This document shows, piece by piece, positions 8,433 to 16,931 of a DNA stretch of 23,953 nucleotides (position 1 is its first letter; every line of letters begins with the position of its first letter). The translations under genes and the position numbers were made by a program. The DNA comes from a virus: the IMG/VR virus record IMGVR_UViG_3300035698_005599, positions 1-23,953 of that record. One strand, 5' to 3'. The notes under the pieces are model-generated. The model made no database searches. It was not told the DNA's origin and was given only the letters and a program-made list of their open reading frames with translations.

Positions 8433-9098
8433 TTACTGGCTCTCGCCGGGACGCTGATCTGACTCAAACGCGAGGTCTTTCGCCATGTCTTTCGCCATGT
8501 CTTTCGGCTCACGCTTGGCGTACTTGCGTGTTTCACGTGGAACATTGTTCTCGGTCAGCGTTTTGACGGTGGCGGCAAGTTCCCGAACCTGCTCGGCCAG
8601 CATGGCGTTCGCAGCTCTCAAGTCCTCGTGCTCGTTAATCACCGCCTGCTTGTCAGACGCCGCAAGAAAAGCCTTGGCGCGCTCTCGGAGCATGTTTATA
8701 CCCATGAAGCCCTGGGCGTTTACATCGCTCATGTCGCAAAGCTGTTCGACGGTGTGAATGTGGCAGAATTTGAGTTCTTCGACCTGAGTACGGCTGACGC
8801 CCGGCCACTCGGACAGTAACGTGCCTTCAATGCCGACTTCCTCGTCCCGATTCTCAAGCCATCGCTTGTACTGCGTAGGGAATCGACGCTTGTGGATAAT
8901 AGTGACAGGGCTGACAGGGATGTTGTCCTTGTTGCCCGGCGTCATAATCTTGATGTACTCGACGCTCTCGAAAATATCCCGCCCGGCGGCATCGCTCTTG
9001 GGTCCGTTTTTCTTGGTGTGCATGAAAAACTGCACCAGGGCGCGTTCTTCAACGCGGCCCATGGCTTGATTCGTCAGCGACAGATCGGCTTCTTGCAT
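8433..9098 (-). CDS. 221-aa structural-module protein with helical C-terminus, function unknown
   Basis: The start is set at ATG 9098, since AGGAG lies 8 nt upstream; a GTG six bases earlier would be too close. The N-terminal half (about 20-100) includes VEERALVQFFMHTKKNGPKSDAAGRDIFESVEYIKI. Residues about 100-150 resemble a small helix-hairpin-helix (WPGVSRTQVEELKFCHIHTVEQLCDMS). A coiled-coil-like stretch (about 155-190) and a basic tail with a DMAKDMAKD repeat follow. It lies between capsid-related genes and the adaptor. GTTTAAAC sits immediately upstream of its ribosome site (9112-9119). A head or connector-assembly role is inferred from position only. Confidence 0.8.
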   Translation of the reverse strand: MQEADLSLTNQAMGRVEERALVQFFMHTKKNGPKSDAAGRDIFESVEYIKIMTPGNKDNIPVSPVTIIHKRRFPTQYKRWLENRDEEVGIEGTLLSEWPGVSRTQVEELKFCHIHTVEQLCDMSDVNAQGFMGINMLRERAKAFLAASDKQAVINEHEDLRAANAMLAEQVRELAATVKTLTENNVPRETRKYAKREPKDMAKDMAKDLAFESDQRPGESQ

Positions 9099-9166
9099 GT
9101 GCACTTCTCCTGTTTAAACAGCTTGGCCTTATTTGGCTACAGCATTTTGATACAGCGGCGCCGTTT

Positions 9167-9205
9167 AAGCAAAGCCGGGGCCTTCAAGCTCACTAAAAGC
9201 CCCGG
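9167..9205 (-). terminator. Likely leftward terminator after the capsid/decoration genes
   Basis: On the minus strand a perfect 7-bp GC stem (CCGGGGC at 9205-9199, GCCCCGG at 9181-9175) with a 17-nt loop is followed by CTTTGCTT. It lies just past the stop of the 179-aa gene. The loop is long and the T run is interrupted, so it may be leaky, which would suit read-through into the tail genes. Confidence 0.55.
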
Positions 9206-9211
9206 TGACGA

Positions 9212-9751
9212 TTACGCTACAGGCACCTTGCCCCAGATCAGATCGCCGATGGCCACGGTTTGCCCGGTGTTGTTGATCGCGCCGGTTACCGTGTCCATGA
9301 TCGCGCCATTGATGGCAGCGGCGTTCGTCAGCACAAGGTTTGCCGTGTCGTTGTAGTCTGCGTTGGGATGGTCTGCGATCTTTATCGGGTTGGTCGGTAC
9401 GCCCGCTACGCCGCCAGATGAAGGCCATGCCAGCGCTGAGCGATCAACAAAGCCTGTGTTTCCGATATAGTCAGAATCCTGCGGAAGGCGGGCAAGACCG
9501 TTCTGGTCCAGCCTAGTCCAGCTCTGGAATTTATCTGCGAGCAGCGCGGTATTCAGGACGAGCACGACGCCGGTACAGATGCTAATGCCGGGCGCGCAAG
9601 AGCCTGCGCGGTTGCATCCCAGATAGGTCAGATAGTCGCCGTTGCCGTTCACGTCAGAAAAAGGCGTACCAGTGTACTCGGCGTTTCTGGCGGTTACGTC
9701 AGCAGCCGTCATTTGAAACGTAGGAAGATTTGGGGCGATGACTCCAGCCAT
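9212..9751 (-). CDS. 179-aa capsid-associated protein, possible head decoration (cement) protein
   Basis: ATG at 9751 has AAAGGAG upstream, directly after the capsid terminator hairpin. The protein is beta-rich, of low charge, and full of Asn, Thr, Gly and Ala (VNGNGDYLTYLGCNRAG, TANLVLTNAAAINGAIMDTV). It has no enzyme motif. The gene follows the major capsid gene, where BPP-1-type podoviruses encode a cement protein, so a decoration role is plausible. This is inference from place and composition. Confidence 0.75.
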   Translation of the reverse strand: MAGVIAPNLPTFQMTAADVTARNAEYTGTPFSDVNGNGDYLTYLGCNRAGSCAPGISICTGVVLVLNTALLADKFQSWTRLDQNGLARLPQDSDYIGNTGFVDRSALAWPSSGGVAGVPTNPIKIADHPNADYNDTANLVLTNAAAINGAIMDTVTGAINNTGQTVAIGDLIWGKVPVA

Positions 9752-9765
9752 GATTAAACTCCTTT

Positions 9766-9786
9766 AAAAAGGGGGCTTGCGCCCCC
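9766..9786 (-). terminator. Intrinsic terminator after the major capsid gene
   Basis: On the minus strand GGGGGC (9786-9781), a GCAA loop, GCCCCC (9776-9771) and TTTTT (9770-9766) form a textbook rho-independent terminator, 7 nt after the capsid stop codon. It is followed at once by the ribosome site of the 179-aa gene. It probably lowers transcription of genes below the capsid, giving the capsid gene the highest expression. Confidence 0.85.
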
Positions 9787-9793
9787 GTATTGA

Positions 9794-10753
9794 TTACGCG
9801 TTGCCGTCAAATCGGCCCTGGAACTGCGCGCCGGACATGGTGAGGTTGCCCGCCCATGCCATGATCTGCACTTCCGCGTCCTGGTTGGTTGAGTATCGCT
9901 TGTTTGGCGACAGGGCCACCATGTTGCGGTCGGCGTGGGGACGGTAATGGATGTACTTGGTGTTCAGGAAGAACGCCGTACCCAGGGGCGCGAAGCCGCC
10001 GATACCGCCGTCAAGGCACACGTCAGCGTCCATAAACTTGAGCGACGGGAAGCCCAGGTTGCCCACTTCCGGGCTGGTGAAACGCTGGAGCGCCTGCAAG
10101 GACGCCATGTACGCGGCCCATACGGTCGAGTCAGCGACGATCAAATCCACCCGGTCAGAGCCACGGACGGTTTTGGCCCACAGGTTGTTCCAGTCCACTT
10201 GAATGTTGGTCAAGTTGGCTGAGTTTTGAATCTGACTACGCCAGAAGGTCCACGTTGCGCGGTCAATGCCGCCATACGTGCCGGTGGTGGGGTCCAGGGG
10301 AATCGCGGCGGTAAGGCCGTCGATCTCTTTGCCGCCCGATCCGGTACCGTCAGAGTACAGGCCATCGGAGATCAGGTTGGCCAGGGTAGACTCGGCGACG
10401 GTTAAACGCGCTTCCAGCAGGTCGATCATCCGCTCTTTGCCGCTGTTTTGCAGCATTTCAAGGCCAGACATGACAACCGGCACAGCCGCCTGCTTGATCT
10501 GGAACTCGGCGGCGGTAATCACGTCGGATACGCCCACAGGCAGAAGGTTATAGCCTGAGTACCAGCCAGCGTTGCTGTTCTCGGCGAAGCTCATTTCCTG
10601 GTAGATTTTAACGCCGCCGGAAAACGTTTTGATGTTGCCGCGCATGGACAGCTTCATCAAAAGACAGTTGTTTTTGGTTACGTTGTCGGAGATTTCGCGG
10701 GTGCGAGAATCAATGGTGGTTGCGATAAGATCGCTTACGTTTGGAAAAGACAT
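9794..10753 (-). CDS. Major capsid protein
   Basis: At 319 aa, the size fits HK97-fold coat proteins of BPP-1-like podoviruses. Features fit that fold: N-terminal arm (residues 1-25), LSMRGNIKTFSGGVKIYQEMSF (about 35-56), AAVPVVMSGLEMLQNSGKERMIDLLEARLTVAESTLANLISDGLYSDGTGSGGKEIDGL (long spine helix and loop), and a C-terminal beta part (DADVCLDGGIGGFAPLGTAFFLNTKYIHYRPHADRNMVAL). It follows the scaffold gene after a 226-bp gap that holds its own promoter-like site, and is followed by a strong terminator, as expected for the most expressed virion gene. GGAG lies 7 nt before the ATG. Confidence 0.88.
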   Translation of the reverse strand: MSFPNVSDLIATTIDSRTREISDNVTKNNCLLMKLSMRGNIKTFSGGVKIYQEMSFAENSNAGWYSGYNLLPVGVSDVITAAEFQIKQAAVPVVMSGLEMLQNSGKERMIDLLEARLTVAESTLANLISDGLYSDGTGSGGKEIDGLTAAIPLDPTTGTYGGIDRATWTFWRSQIQNSANLTNIQVDWNNLWAKTVRGSDRVDLIVADSTVWAAYMASLQALQRFTSPEVGNLGFPSLKFMDADVCLDGGIGGFAPLGTAFFLNTKYIHYRPHADRNMVALSPNKRYSTNQDAEVQIMAWAGNLTMSGAQFQGRFDGNA

Positions 10754-10928
10754 GGAAAGCTCCGTGGACCTGGGGTCCGTCAGTGGTTGTCAAAGTTAGG
10801 CTCACAGTACCTTTGCGCTCACCGGCTCTGAATTACGGGGCTGCGCTAAACCAGGAAAAACCGTCTGACTTGGCTTTCTCTTTAAATCTGTTCTAATCCG
10901 GGCGAACTGTACATGAAATATAGGGGCG

Positions 10929-10956
10929 TTTATACACCCCTTACCCAACCAGTCAA
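10929..10956 (-). promoter_or_regulatory. Sigma70-like promoter for the major capsid gene
   Basis: On the minus strand TTGACT (10956-10951), a 16-bp spacer and TATAAA (10934-10929) lie in the 226-bp gap between scaffold and capsid genes, about 175 bp before the capsid ATG. This gap is unusual in an otherwise packed operon. A GTTTAAAC site lies just upstream (10970-10977), and a small GGACC/GGTCC hairpin (10766-10778) lies near the ribosome site. Confidence 0.5.
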
Positions 10957-10979
10957 ATACCAGGATAGCGTTTAAACTC

Positions 10980-12047
10980 TCACATACGCCCCGCGTTCTC
11001 GATAGCGTGCATCAACGCCGAGCGAATAGTGCCAGCGGGAGCGGCAACCGACCCATCGCCGCCACGGGTACCGTGCACACTGCTGGCAGCCTTGCGCTTG
11101 CGATTGACTGACCCCGCCGATGCCCTGGTAGCGAGAATCTGGCTGATTTCAGGGTGATTTTCGCAGGCTTTATCGTAGGCTTGCTTGAGCGTCATGTTCT
11201 TGAACGCCGGGTTGGTTGAGCGCGATGACATTTCCATCCACTCGGCCATGTCGCCGCGAACGTCCTCATAAAACTCGTGGGCAGGATTCTGCGCGAACGC
11301 CTGAATCTCCTTAGCGACCTCACCGCCGCGCTGCTGGTTTTGCTGCGTCTGGTACGCCGATTGCTGATTTGCCTGCATCTGCCGCAATCGCTCATCGACC
11401 AGGGTGTTGATGTCGGTTTGCTGGTTTTTGGGAGGCGCAGAGCCTACTAAAGCCGAATCCAGCTCATTGATGTCCACGCCGTACTGTTTAACGATGCTCG
11501 CAATGGCCTGGGCCTTCTGGCTGGGCGCTCCGCTGTGCAAAATAGCGGCTGTCTGGAGCAAAGTGCCTACCAACTGTGGGGGATTCTGGCCGGTCATGGC
11601 AAAAAGCTGCTGATAGGGGCGCATCACGTTGGTCATGGCCTCGCCGTTCTTGGCCATTGACGCGTACTTGGCGATGCCGTTGGAGTAATCCTCGGAGCGT
11701 TTGTGCATTGCCTCGCGGATCGCCTTGGGGGTGTTCTTCCATTCTTCGCGCTGGGCGGCAGAAAGTCCCCTGGGTGGATCGGCCAGAGGGTCAAGTTTGG
11801 TGTCGGGTTCCGGGTCGCCCTCGTCATCTTTGGCCTGTTTTGCTGGCTTGGCGGCCTTTACAGGCTTTTCTGCCGCAGCTGATGCCTCCGGCTCGTCATC
11901 AGACTCGTCAACAGCGGCAACCGGCGCAAGTACAACGCCATCGTCAGGATCAGAGCCGTCCTCATAGCTGTCGGCAAACGCCAGCTCAAGATCATCCCGC
12001 AAGCTGCGTGCGTCTTGTTCCTTCTTTTCAGGCAGGTCAAAGTTCAT
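10980..12047 (-). CDS. Scaffolding protein (capsid assembly)
   Basis: At 355 aa, the first third is strongly acidic and low-complexity (DSYEDGSDPDDG, DESDDEPEASAAAEKPVKAAKPAKQAKDDEGDPEPD). The middle has LSAAQREEWKNTPKAIREAMHKRSEDYSNGI (about 95-125), then long Gln-rich helices, and a basic C-terminus (AGSVNRKRKAASSVHGTRGG). Acidic, helical, between portal and capsid: the typical picture of a phage scaffold, which guides coat assembly and usually binds coat by its basic C-terminus. ATG follows the stop of the 112-aa gene directly (TAAATG), with GGAG upstream. Confidence 0.83.
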   Translation of the reverse strand: MNFDLPEKKEQDARSLRDDLELAFADSYEDGSDPDDGVVLAPVAAVDESDDEPEASAAAEKPVKAAKPAKQAKDDEGDPEPDTKLDPLADPPRGLSAAQREEWKNTPKAIREAMHKRSEDYSNGIAKYASMAKNGEAMTNVMRPYQQLFAMTGQNPPQLVGTLLQTAAILHSGAPSQKAQAIASIVKQYGVDINELDSALVGSAPPKNQQTDINTLVDERLRQMQANQQSAYQTQQNQQRGGEVAKEIQAFAQNPAHEFYEDVRGDMAEWMEMSSRSTNPAFKNMTLKQAYDKACENHPEISQILATRASAGSVNRKRKAASSVHGTRGGDGSVAAPAGTIRSALMHAIENAGRM

Positions 12048-12386
12048 TTATTGGCGCTCCAGTCTCGTCCAGTGCTCATGTATTTCCTGTTTGCGCCGAA
12101 GTTTCTGCGCTTTAGTGTGCTCACCGCCAAAAAAGCTCTCACGCTCCCGTTTTTTTCGCTCGAAAAACTCAGGGCTGAACTCGGCGCTTGGTACGACGTT
12201 GTGCTTGCGGCAATGGTCCTGATATTGACGGTTATTTTTGATCTCGGTGCCGTCAATAGGCGATTTAAACGCATCAATATTGCCCCGGACAAAAAAGAAG
12301 CCCTGTCCCTGCTTGTTGTCTCGTTTAAACGCCGCTTCATCAGCAGGGTACATTTTTCCTGTGTCCCTGTCTTGCAACCATTTCAT
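12048..12386 (-). CDS. 112-aa basic phage protein between portal and scaffold, unknown function
   Basis: The protein is short, charged and basic. Residues about 33-66 (GNIDAFKSPIDGTEIKNNRQYQDHCRKHNVV) match a pattern common in small phage proteins near portal genes: a Y/F-K-S-P-x-x-G-x-x-I-x-x-R-x-x-H-x-x-H core. The C-terminus is a helix rich in Lys, Arg and Glu. ATG lies 1 nt past the portal stop, and its stop abuts the scaffold ATG. A GTTTAAAC site at 12323 is read F-K-R, and ATTTAAAC at about 12263 is a near copy. No function is claimed. Confidence 0.78.
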   Translation of the reverse strand: MKWLQDRDTGKMYPADEAAFKRDNKQGQGFFFVRGNIDAFKSPIDGTEIKNNRQYQDHCRKHNVVPSAEFSPEFFERKKRERESFFGGEHTKAQKLRRKQEIHEHWTRLERQ

Positions 12387-12387
12387 G

Positions 12388-14553
12388 CTAATTCGCCCTG
12401 CCGCTGTTTTTCGCCCGAATGCGCTCCATTTCCATCAGGTGATTAAGCTGATCGTTGTTCATGTCGTACTGGGACTGCGCCGACTCGACCGCGATGTCCT
12501 TGCTCATGTTGGCCTGGATCAGGCGCAGCTCGTTCTGGAAGTCACGCATGATTTCAGCCATGCGCGCCCCGGATGTCATCTGCTGAAGCTTCTGATCGCC
12601 GGTCTGGTCAACGGTGATCTTTAGAAGCTCGCCCTGGATTTTGGCCTGGAGCGTCGCCATGTCGGCCTGGGCCTTGGCCTGGATTTTCTGCAAATCGCCC
12701 TGAGCCTTCATCTGGGCAGTTTGCTGACGCATTTTCTCTGTCTCAAGGCGCATCTGCTCAGGCGACGGACCCTGATCTTCCTGCTGGCCGCCTTCCTGGG
12801 ACTTGAGCGCGGCCTGGATCGCCTGATCCAGAATGCCCTCAAGGTAGTTCGCGCCTTTGAACCCGGCCACGCCCCACTTCATCATTTCCAGCAAAACAGG
12901 CAGTGAGCCGGGTACGGTGGACGCCATGGCCTGCGCCGACTGAAGATATTGCGAGATAGCCATGATGTACTGGCTGCGCTCCTCTTTAAGCTGCGCATAG
13001 TCCACCATGGCGATGGATTCTGGCCGGATATTGACGCGCCATCTGATCTCGTCCGATTTCATCAGCTCAAGGGCCGGTCCGACAAGGGGAATGTCCGAGC
13101 GCGGCAAAAAAGCCGCTCCTGACTGCCGCAAAATCGACATTGGCTCGAAATGCCTGGATATGACCTCCGCCCGGAGCGTTTCAAGGTCCGAAGCGAAGCG
13201 GGCAAACTCATCCTGGAGGCTCTGAACCCGAATAGAGGCAAACTTGGCCTTTAACTGGTCCTGGCCGACGCCGGAATACTGCCCGGACTGGCCACGCATG
13301 ATGTCAGCCATGCCGGTGACCTCCTGAAGCAGCGCGATCTGCTCACCAAGGCTCTGCTGTAGCAGTTTCAGGGTCTGAACCACCATATCGACCGGGAACC
13401 AGTCAATTTTGCCTCTCAAGCCGCCACCTTCCGAGAACATGGCCCAGTTATCGACCGGAATCAGCTCGTTCTCCGTGGCCTCGGTCAGCATTCGGCCTAC
13501 GGAATGCCCGGCAGCCTGGTCATAGACGCCGACCACGCGGATGGCGCGGGTGATGATCGTGATTCGCGTGTACAGCTCGTCAATCTGGTTGTAAATGTCC
13601 TGCGCCAGCACAAAATCAGGCGTCGGCATGAACAGGTTGGTGGTCTGGTTGGCGATCATAGGCCTGGGCATGGGATAGAAGCCGTTTAAACCCAGCGGAT
13701 CGTCTTTGACATCCAGGATTTCAGCCTGGCCAGCCTGATACCAGTAGACTTTCTTCTCGCCCTTGCACCAGATTTCCCACATTTCAGCTTTTTCGCCGAC
13801 TGAGCGGGTTTCAACGGTGCCGACATCCTCGTCGGTCATTTCTGCCGTCTGGGGTTTAAACGCAAGGTTGTCGCACACTTCCTGGCCGAACCGCTTTTTC
13901 GCCTGGTCCTTGCTCAGGTACGAACGAAAGGCGATCCAGTGAAGCTCTTTCCAGGTGCGGCCCCAGGACCACGCAAAGTCATTCCAGTGAACGTAGTCCA
14001 CCGGCGCTTCCTCGTAGTCCATGACCTCGGTCTCAACCAGTTCGCCGGTCTCGGGGTCCGGCATTTCAGCCTCGGTCGTGTACAGCTCATAGCGAACACG
14101 GGCGACGCCCAGGCCAGGCAGCAACCGGTCCTGTAAACAGGCTTTCAGGGTCGTAGACAAATCTTCGCCGCTGGGGTCTACGTCAGCTTGCAAGATTCTC
14201 TGGTACATCAGCCCGGCGACTCTGGCCACGTCATCGTCAGGGTCGTTGTGCTCTCGGGAGACTTCGACCTTGGGAACCGATCCGTACAGCATGGCCTGCT
14301 GCGTCGAGACGTTGGAGTGAAACATGTTCAGCGAATAGTTGCGGTACGGCCCCTCATCGCCACCGAATCCCCCGCGCTCGTCAATGTAGCGTTTAACCAC
14401 CTTGGCACCGACACGGTGGAACGGCTTGGTGCGCTTGTGTGACGCCTGCATTTCCTTGCTCCAGTGCTTTTGCCACTGGGCTTTGGTCTTGTCGCCTAAA
14501 TCTTCGGTGTCCGGGGCCTCAGTGGGCGCAGGGTTCTGATCTTTGTATTCCAT
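12388..14553 (-). CDS. Portal protein (P22 gp1-like)
   Basis: At 721 aa, it is close to P22 portal (725 aa). The N-terminal part has KHWSKEMQASHKRTKPFHRVGAKVVKRYIDERGG (about 30-65) and DYEEAPVDYVHWNDFAWSWGRTWKELHWIAFRSYLSKDQAKKRFG (about 158-205), typical of this portal class. The long C-terminal region (about 595-700) is Gln/Lys/Glu-rich and predicted coiled coil, matching the barrel of P22-type portals. The portal forms the dodecameric channel for DNA entry and exit and docks terminase. It lies between terL and scaffold as expected. Two GTTTAAAC sites 170 bp apart (13684, 13854) lie inside, read in different frames (L-N and F-K). Confidence 0.9.
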   Translation of the reverse strand: MEYKDQNPAPTEAPDTEDLGDKTKAQWQKHWSKEMQASHKRTKPFHRVGAKVVKRYIDERGGFGGDEGPYRNYSLNMFHSNVSTQQAMLYGSVPKVEVSREHNDPDDDVARVAGLMYQRILQADVDPSGEDLSTTLKACLQDRLLPGLGVARVRYELYTTEAEMPDPETGELVETEVMDYEEAPVDYVHWNDFAWSWGRTWKELHWIAFRSYLSKDQAKKRFGQEVCDNLAFKPQTAEMTDEDVGTVETRSVGEKAEMWEIWCKGEKKVYWYQAGQAEILDVKDDPLGLNGFYPMPRPMIANQTTNLFMPTPDFVLAQDIYNQIDELYTRITIITRAIRVVGVYDQAAGHSVGRMLTEATENELIPVDNWAMFSEGGGLRGKIDWFPVDMVVQTLKLLQQSLGEQIALLQEVTGMADIMRGQSGQYSGVGQDQLKAKFASIRVQSLQDEFARFASDLETLRAEVISRHFEPMSILRQSGAAFLPRSDIPLVGPALELMKSDEIRWRVNIRPESIAMVDYAQLKEERSQYIMAISQYLQSAQAMASTVPGSLPVLLEMMKWGVAGFKGANYLEGILDQAIQAALKSQEGGQQEDQGPSPEQMRLETEKMRQQTAQMKAQGDLQKIQAKAQADMATLQAKIQGELLKITVDQTGDQKLQQMTSGARMAEIMRDFQNELRLIQANMSKDIAVESAQSQYDMNNDQLNHLMEMERIRAKNSGRAN

Positions 14554-14593
14554 TGCTAACTCCCGAGCCTCGCCCGATGGTGTTTAAACGCTG

Positions 14594-15940
14594 TTAGAGT
14601 CTGAGAACCCTGCCCCGGCTTTTTTCTCGATTTTCTCGATGCTCGAATAACTCATCCAGCCGGTACTTGGGCGGCTCGATCAGCGGCCTGTCAGGTACCT
14701 GTATGGGTATCTCGGCCTCGGCGACAGTCATCAGGGAAAAGTATCGCCAGGCGTCGGCACCGTGAGAGCACCAGTCATGCAGCGGTTCGTCAGAATACTG
14801 CTGTGTCTTGTCGTTAAACTTGCGCCGATAGCCGCGCAGCGCCTCGATACCACCAAAACAAAGGGTCTGGTCAATGCGGCATCTTGGCATGAGGAGCCTT
14901 GACGCGTCGATACCATGCTGGAGCCTCAGCTTTGGTACAGGTTTAACGGGCAACTTCTGCTCCATGAACTGCTCGATGGTGGAGCGCCCGGTCTGGAAGC
15001 TGGTTTGCAGGGCGTCGTGCGGCAGATAGATGTTCTCGACGGTGTAAGGCTTGGACGCGAGCATGTCGAAGTAGAATTGAAGGGGGCGCCCGGATTCTTC
15101 CTCGTAGTCGATCAGGATGGGGCCTTTGTCATCCACCTGCCAGAACCAGAACGCCGTGGAGTCGCTATAGCCCAGATCAGCCGCACAGGACACACCAAGG
15201 GCGGGGTTATAGGCATAGTTGCCGATTCGGTTGTTCTTCTCCATTTCGCCGATGATCTTGGCGTAGTACGTCCCCGGCACAGCCGCGTCAAAGTCGCACT
15301 CCATTTCCTGCTGCCATGCCTCGTCAGTCATTTCGGCCCGTGCCATCGCCATGGCCCTGGGACCGAGCAGGCCGGACTCGGAGACTTTGAGCTTCATGGA
15401 AAACCAGCCGGGTTCTTCCGTAGAGCGTTTATACATCTTGTAGAAGTGGTTTTTGCCCTTGGGAGTACCGATAAACACCGCCCAACCATTGCGATCAAGC
15501 AGCGCCGGTAGCAAAACCTCGTTCCACAGGGTCGCCCGCACGTCGCCGTACTCGTCAACCACCACCCCGTCGAAGTACATGCCCCGGAAACTGTCGGGGT
15601 TATCAGCGCCATAGATCGTAATCGAGGCGTCATTGGGTAGGCGAACGCGAAGCTCGGCCTCGCGCGGCGGCCCTTTAGAGAATCCCTGGGTGTACTCCTT
15701 GAGGTATTCCCATGCGGTCTCCTTGGCTTGAGAGCGAAACGGCCCGATGTAGGCGAACTTGGCGCGCTTCTTCTTGGTGTACAGCGCCCGCAGGATCAGA
15801 TCGGCAATACAGGCAACGGTCTTGCCCGCACGGCGATGACACACCATGGCCGTAAACTGGCTCTTGCGCTGATGAAAGGGTAAAAAAGGCGCACGGGGTT
15901 CGTACTTGTAACGAAAATCCTGCTCCGAGTTATCAGTCAT
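14594..15940 (-). CDS. terL: Terminase large subunit
   Basis: At 448 aa, it has a visible ATPase and nuclease. Walker A is CHRRAGKT (residues 34-41), Walker B is VVVDE ending at D129-E130, and a coupling-type GTPKG lies at 158-162. The RuvC-like nuclease starts at AADLGYSDST (D255 and D260 likely metal ligands), with a C-terminal HGADAWRYF segment that would hold another acidic ligand. It cuts and pumps DNA into the prohead through the portal. Its start lies 8 nt inside the end of terS, suggesting coupled translation. A 40-bp gap with a GTTTAAAC site (14582) separates it from the portal gene. Confidence 0.95.
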   Translation of the reverse strand: MTDNSEQDFRYKYEPRAPFLPFHQRKSQFTAMVCHRRAGKTVACIADLILRALYTKKKRAKFAYIGPFRSQAKETAWEYLKEYTQGFSKGPPREAELRVRLPNDASITIYGADNPDSFRGMYFDGVVVDEYGDVRATLWNEVLLPALLDRNGWAVFIGTPKGKNHFYKMYKRSTEEPGWFSMKLKVSESGLLGPRAMAMARAEMTDEAWQQEMECDFDAAVPGTYYAKIIGEMEKNNRIGNYAYNPALGVSCAADLGYSDSTAFWFWQVDDKGPILIDYEEESGRPLQFYFDMLASKPYTVENIYLPHDALQTSFQTGRSTIEQFMEQKLPVKPVPKLRLQHGIDASRLLMPRCRIDQTLCFGGIEALRGYRRKFNDKTQQYSDEPLHDWCSHGADAWRYFSLMTVAEAEIPIQVPDRPLIEPPKYRLDELFEHRENREKSRGRVLRL

Positions 15941-16289
15941 CGGTGTCGGCTGTGGGGTCGATGGATTCCATGTCTATGATGTCCTCGTACTCGCCCTCAA
16001 TGTCCAGGCTCGTAGGAGCCAAAGCCGGGTTAACAGTGATGTTGATGTCACCGTTGATCGAGGACGTAGGACTCATGCCGGGGGTCATCTTGGTCAACAG
16101 CCGATAAAACGTAGCGGGATCGTCCTGGGCAAACCTGACCAGATGATCCATGCCACCAACGATCTCCCACGCTTCAGCGAACGCACCAAACAACGCATGG
16201 TGAGCTTCCAACTGACGGCGTACAGCGGCCTCACGCTGACGTTGAGGCACAGCTTCGGGCAGTGATCGCGCCATATAGGGTATGTCCAT
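15933..16289 (-). CDS. terS: Probable terminase small subunit
   Basis: At 118 aa, it has a helical N-terminal part (QRQREAAVRRQLEAHHALFGAFAEAWEIVGGMDHLVRFAQDDPATFYRLLTKMTPG) and an acidic C-terminal tail (EGEYEDIIDMESIDPTADTDD), a common layout for small terminases, which recognise packaging sites and dock on TerL through the tail. It overlaps terL by 8 nt. Ribosome site is weak for both possible starts (ATG 16289, or ATG 16274), so the start is not settled. It is the first leftward gene next to the non-coding region, where a packaging site could lie. Confidence 0.78.
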   Translation of the reverse strand: MDIPYMARSLPEAVPQRQREAAVRRQLEAHHALFGAFAEAWEIVGGMDHLVRFAQDDPATFYRLLTKMTPGMSPTSSINGDINITVNPALAPTSLDIEGEYEDIIDMESIDPTADTDD

Positions 16290-16515
16290 AAAAGGGCTAC
16301 ACGGCGTTTATACAGCATGACAAAGGTCAAATGAAGTTGGATAGGGTAAAGCCCACACAGCACCACGGCGAAAGCAGCTACGGCAAGGCCATTAGTAAAG
16401 GATACATATAAGCAGGAGAACCAGAGACATTTTACGGATGAGGTTCCCTATAGACGATAGCGATGAGATTCAAACCCTGCCCGGGGGGTGCCCAGACCCT
16501 GACCCCGTGAGAGCC

Positions 16516-16563
16516 CGCGTAAACGTCCTAGGGCCTTGAGACCGTGTAAACACTGGGCTTGAG
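16516..16563. repeat. Two imperfect direct repeats upstream of terS
   Basis: GTAAAC followed by GGGC(C)TTGAG occurs twice: GTAAAC at 16519 and 16546, and the second half at 16532-16540 and 16555-16563. The second copy contains GTGTAAAC, one base off the GTTTAAAC octamer. This is a possible binding site pair. Confidence 0.5.
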
Positions 16564-16883
16564 GGCATGCCGAGACTAGTAAAGGTGGCGCCTGCACCAC
16601 TGCTACCAATGCCTGATACCCATACTGCCGGACCATCGTCATGGCGGTGTTCAAACAGTGTCATAATGGAACGGACCCTACTTACTGTTACTTGTACTGG
16701 TCACCCTGCACCATCAACGCCTTCCCTCCTGTACTCCCTTACTACTTACCTATACGTAAGCGCATTCGCTGCGATCCAGTGCCTTGATTAACCTGGTCGC
16801 CTGCTAGCCATCGCTCGGACCCATGGCACGCCCCATGCTGCACGTTATCGCGCTACCCATGCGCCCGCCTTGCTTGCTATCGC

Positions 16884-16931
16884 GCCTTGCTACGGCCCTG
16901 CTACGCGCCCTGCTAGGGGCCCTGCTTGTGC
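16884..16931. repeat. Four 12-bp tandem repeats in non-coding DNA
   Basis: Four adjacent 12-bp units start at 16884, 16896, 16908 and 16920, with the shared core CC(C/T)TGCT and mostly an A next. Similar TTGCT/GCTA words continue on both sides (16865-16880, 16938-16945). Confidence 0.65.

Noticed and set aside
9165-9428. 87-codon minus-strand ORF overlapping the 179-aa gene
   Set aside because: It is out of frame with the better supported 179-aa gene, runs through the terminator hairpin, and is Arg/Gln-rich without a ribosome site.
16306-16332. Sigma70 promoter for terS (TTGACC and TATAAA on the minus strand)
   Set aside because: The spacer is only 12 bp, too short for a normal sigma70 promoter; kept only as a shared GTATAAACGCC element.
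16440-16565. tRNA-like stretch on the minus strand (GGTTTGAATC resembles a T-loop)
   Set aside because: The flanking T-stem pairs poorly (about three pairs), and no matching 5' acceptor strand or anticodon arm is found upstream.
16448-16791. ORFs of 64-74 codons in the non-coding region on both strands
   Set aside because: They lack ribosome sites, overlap each other on opposite strands, and have unstructured, Pro/Ser/Arg-rich composition typical of chance frames.
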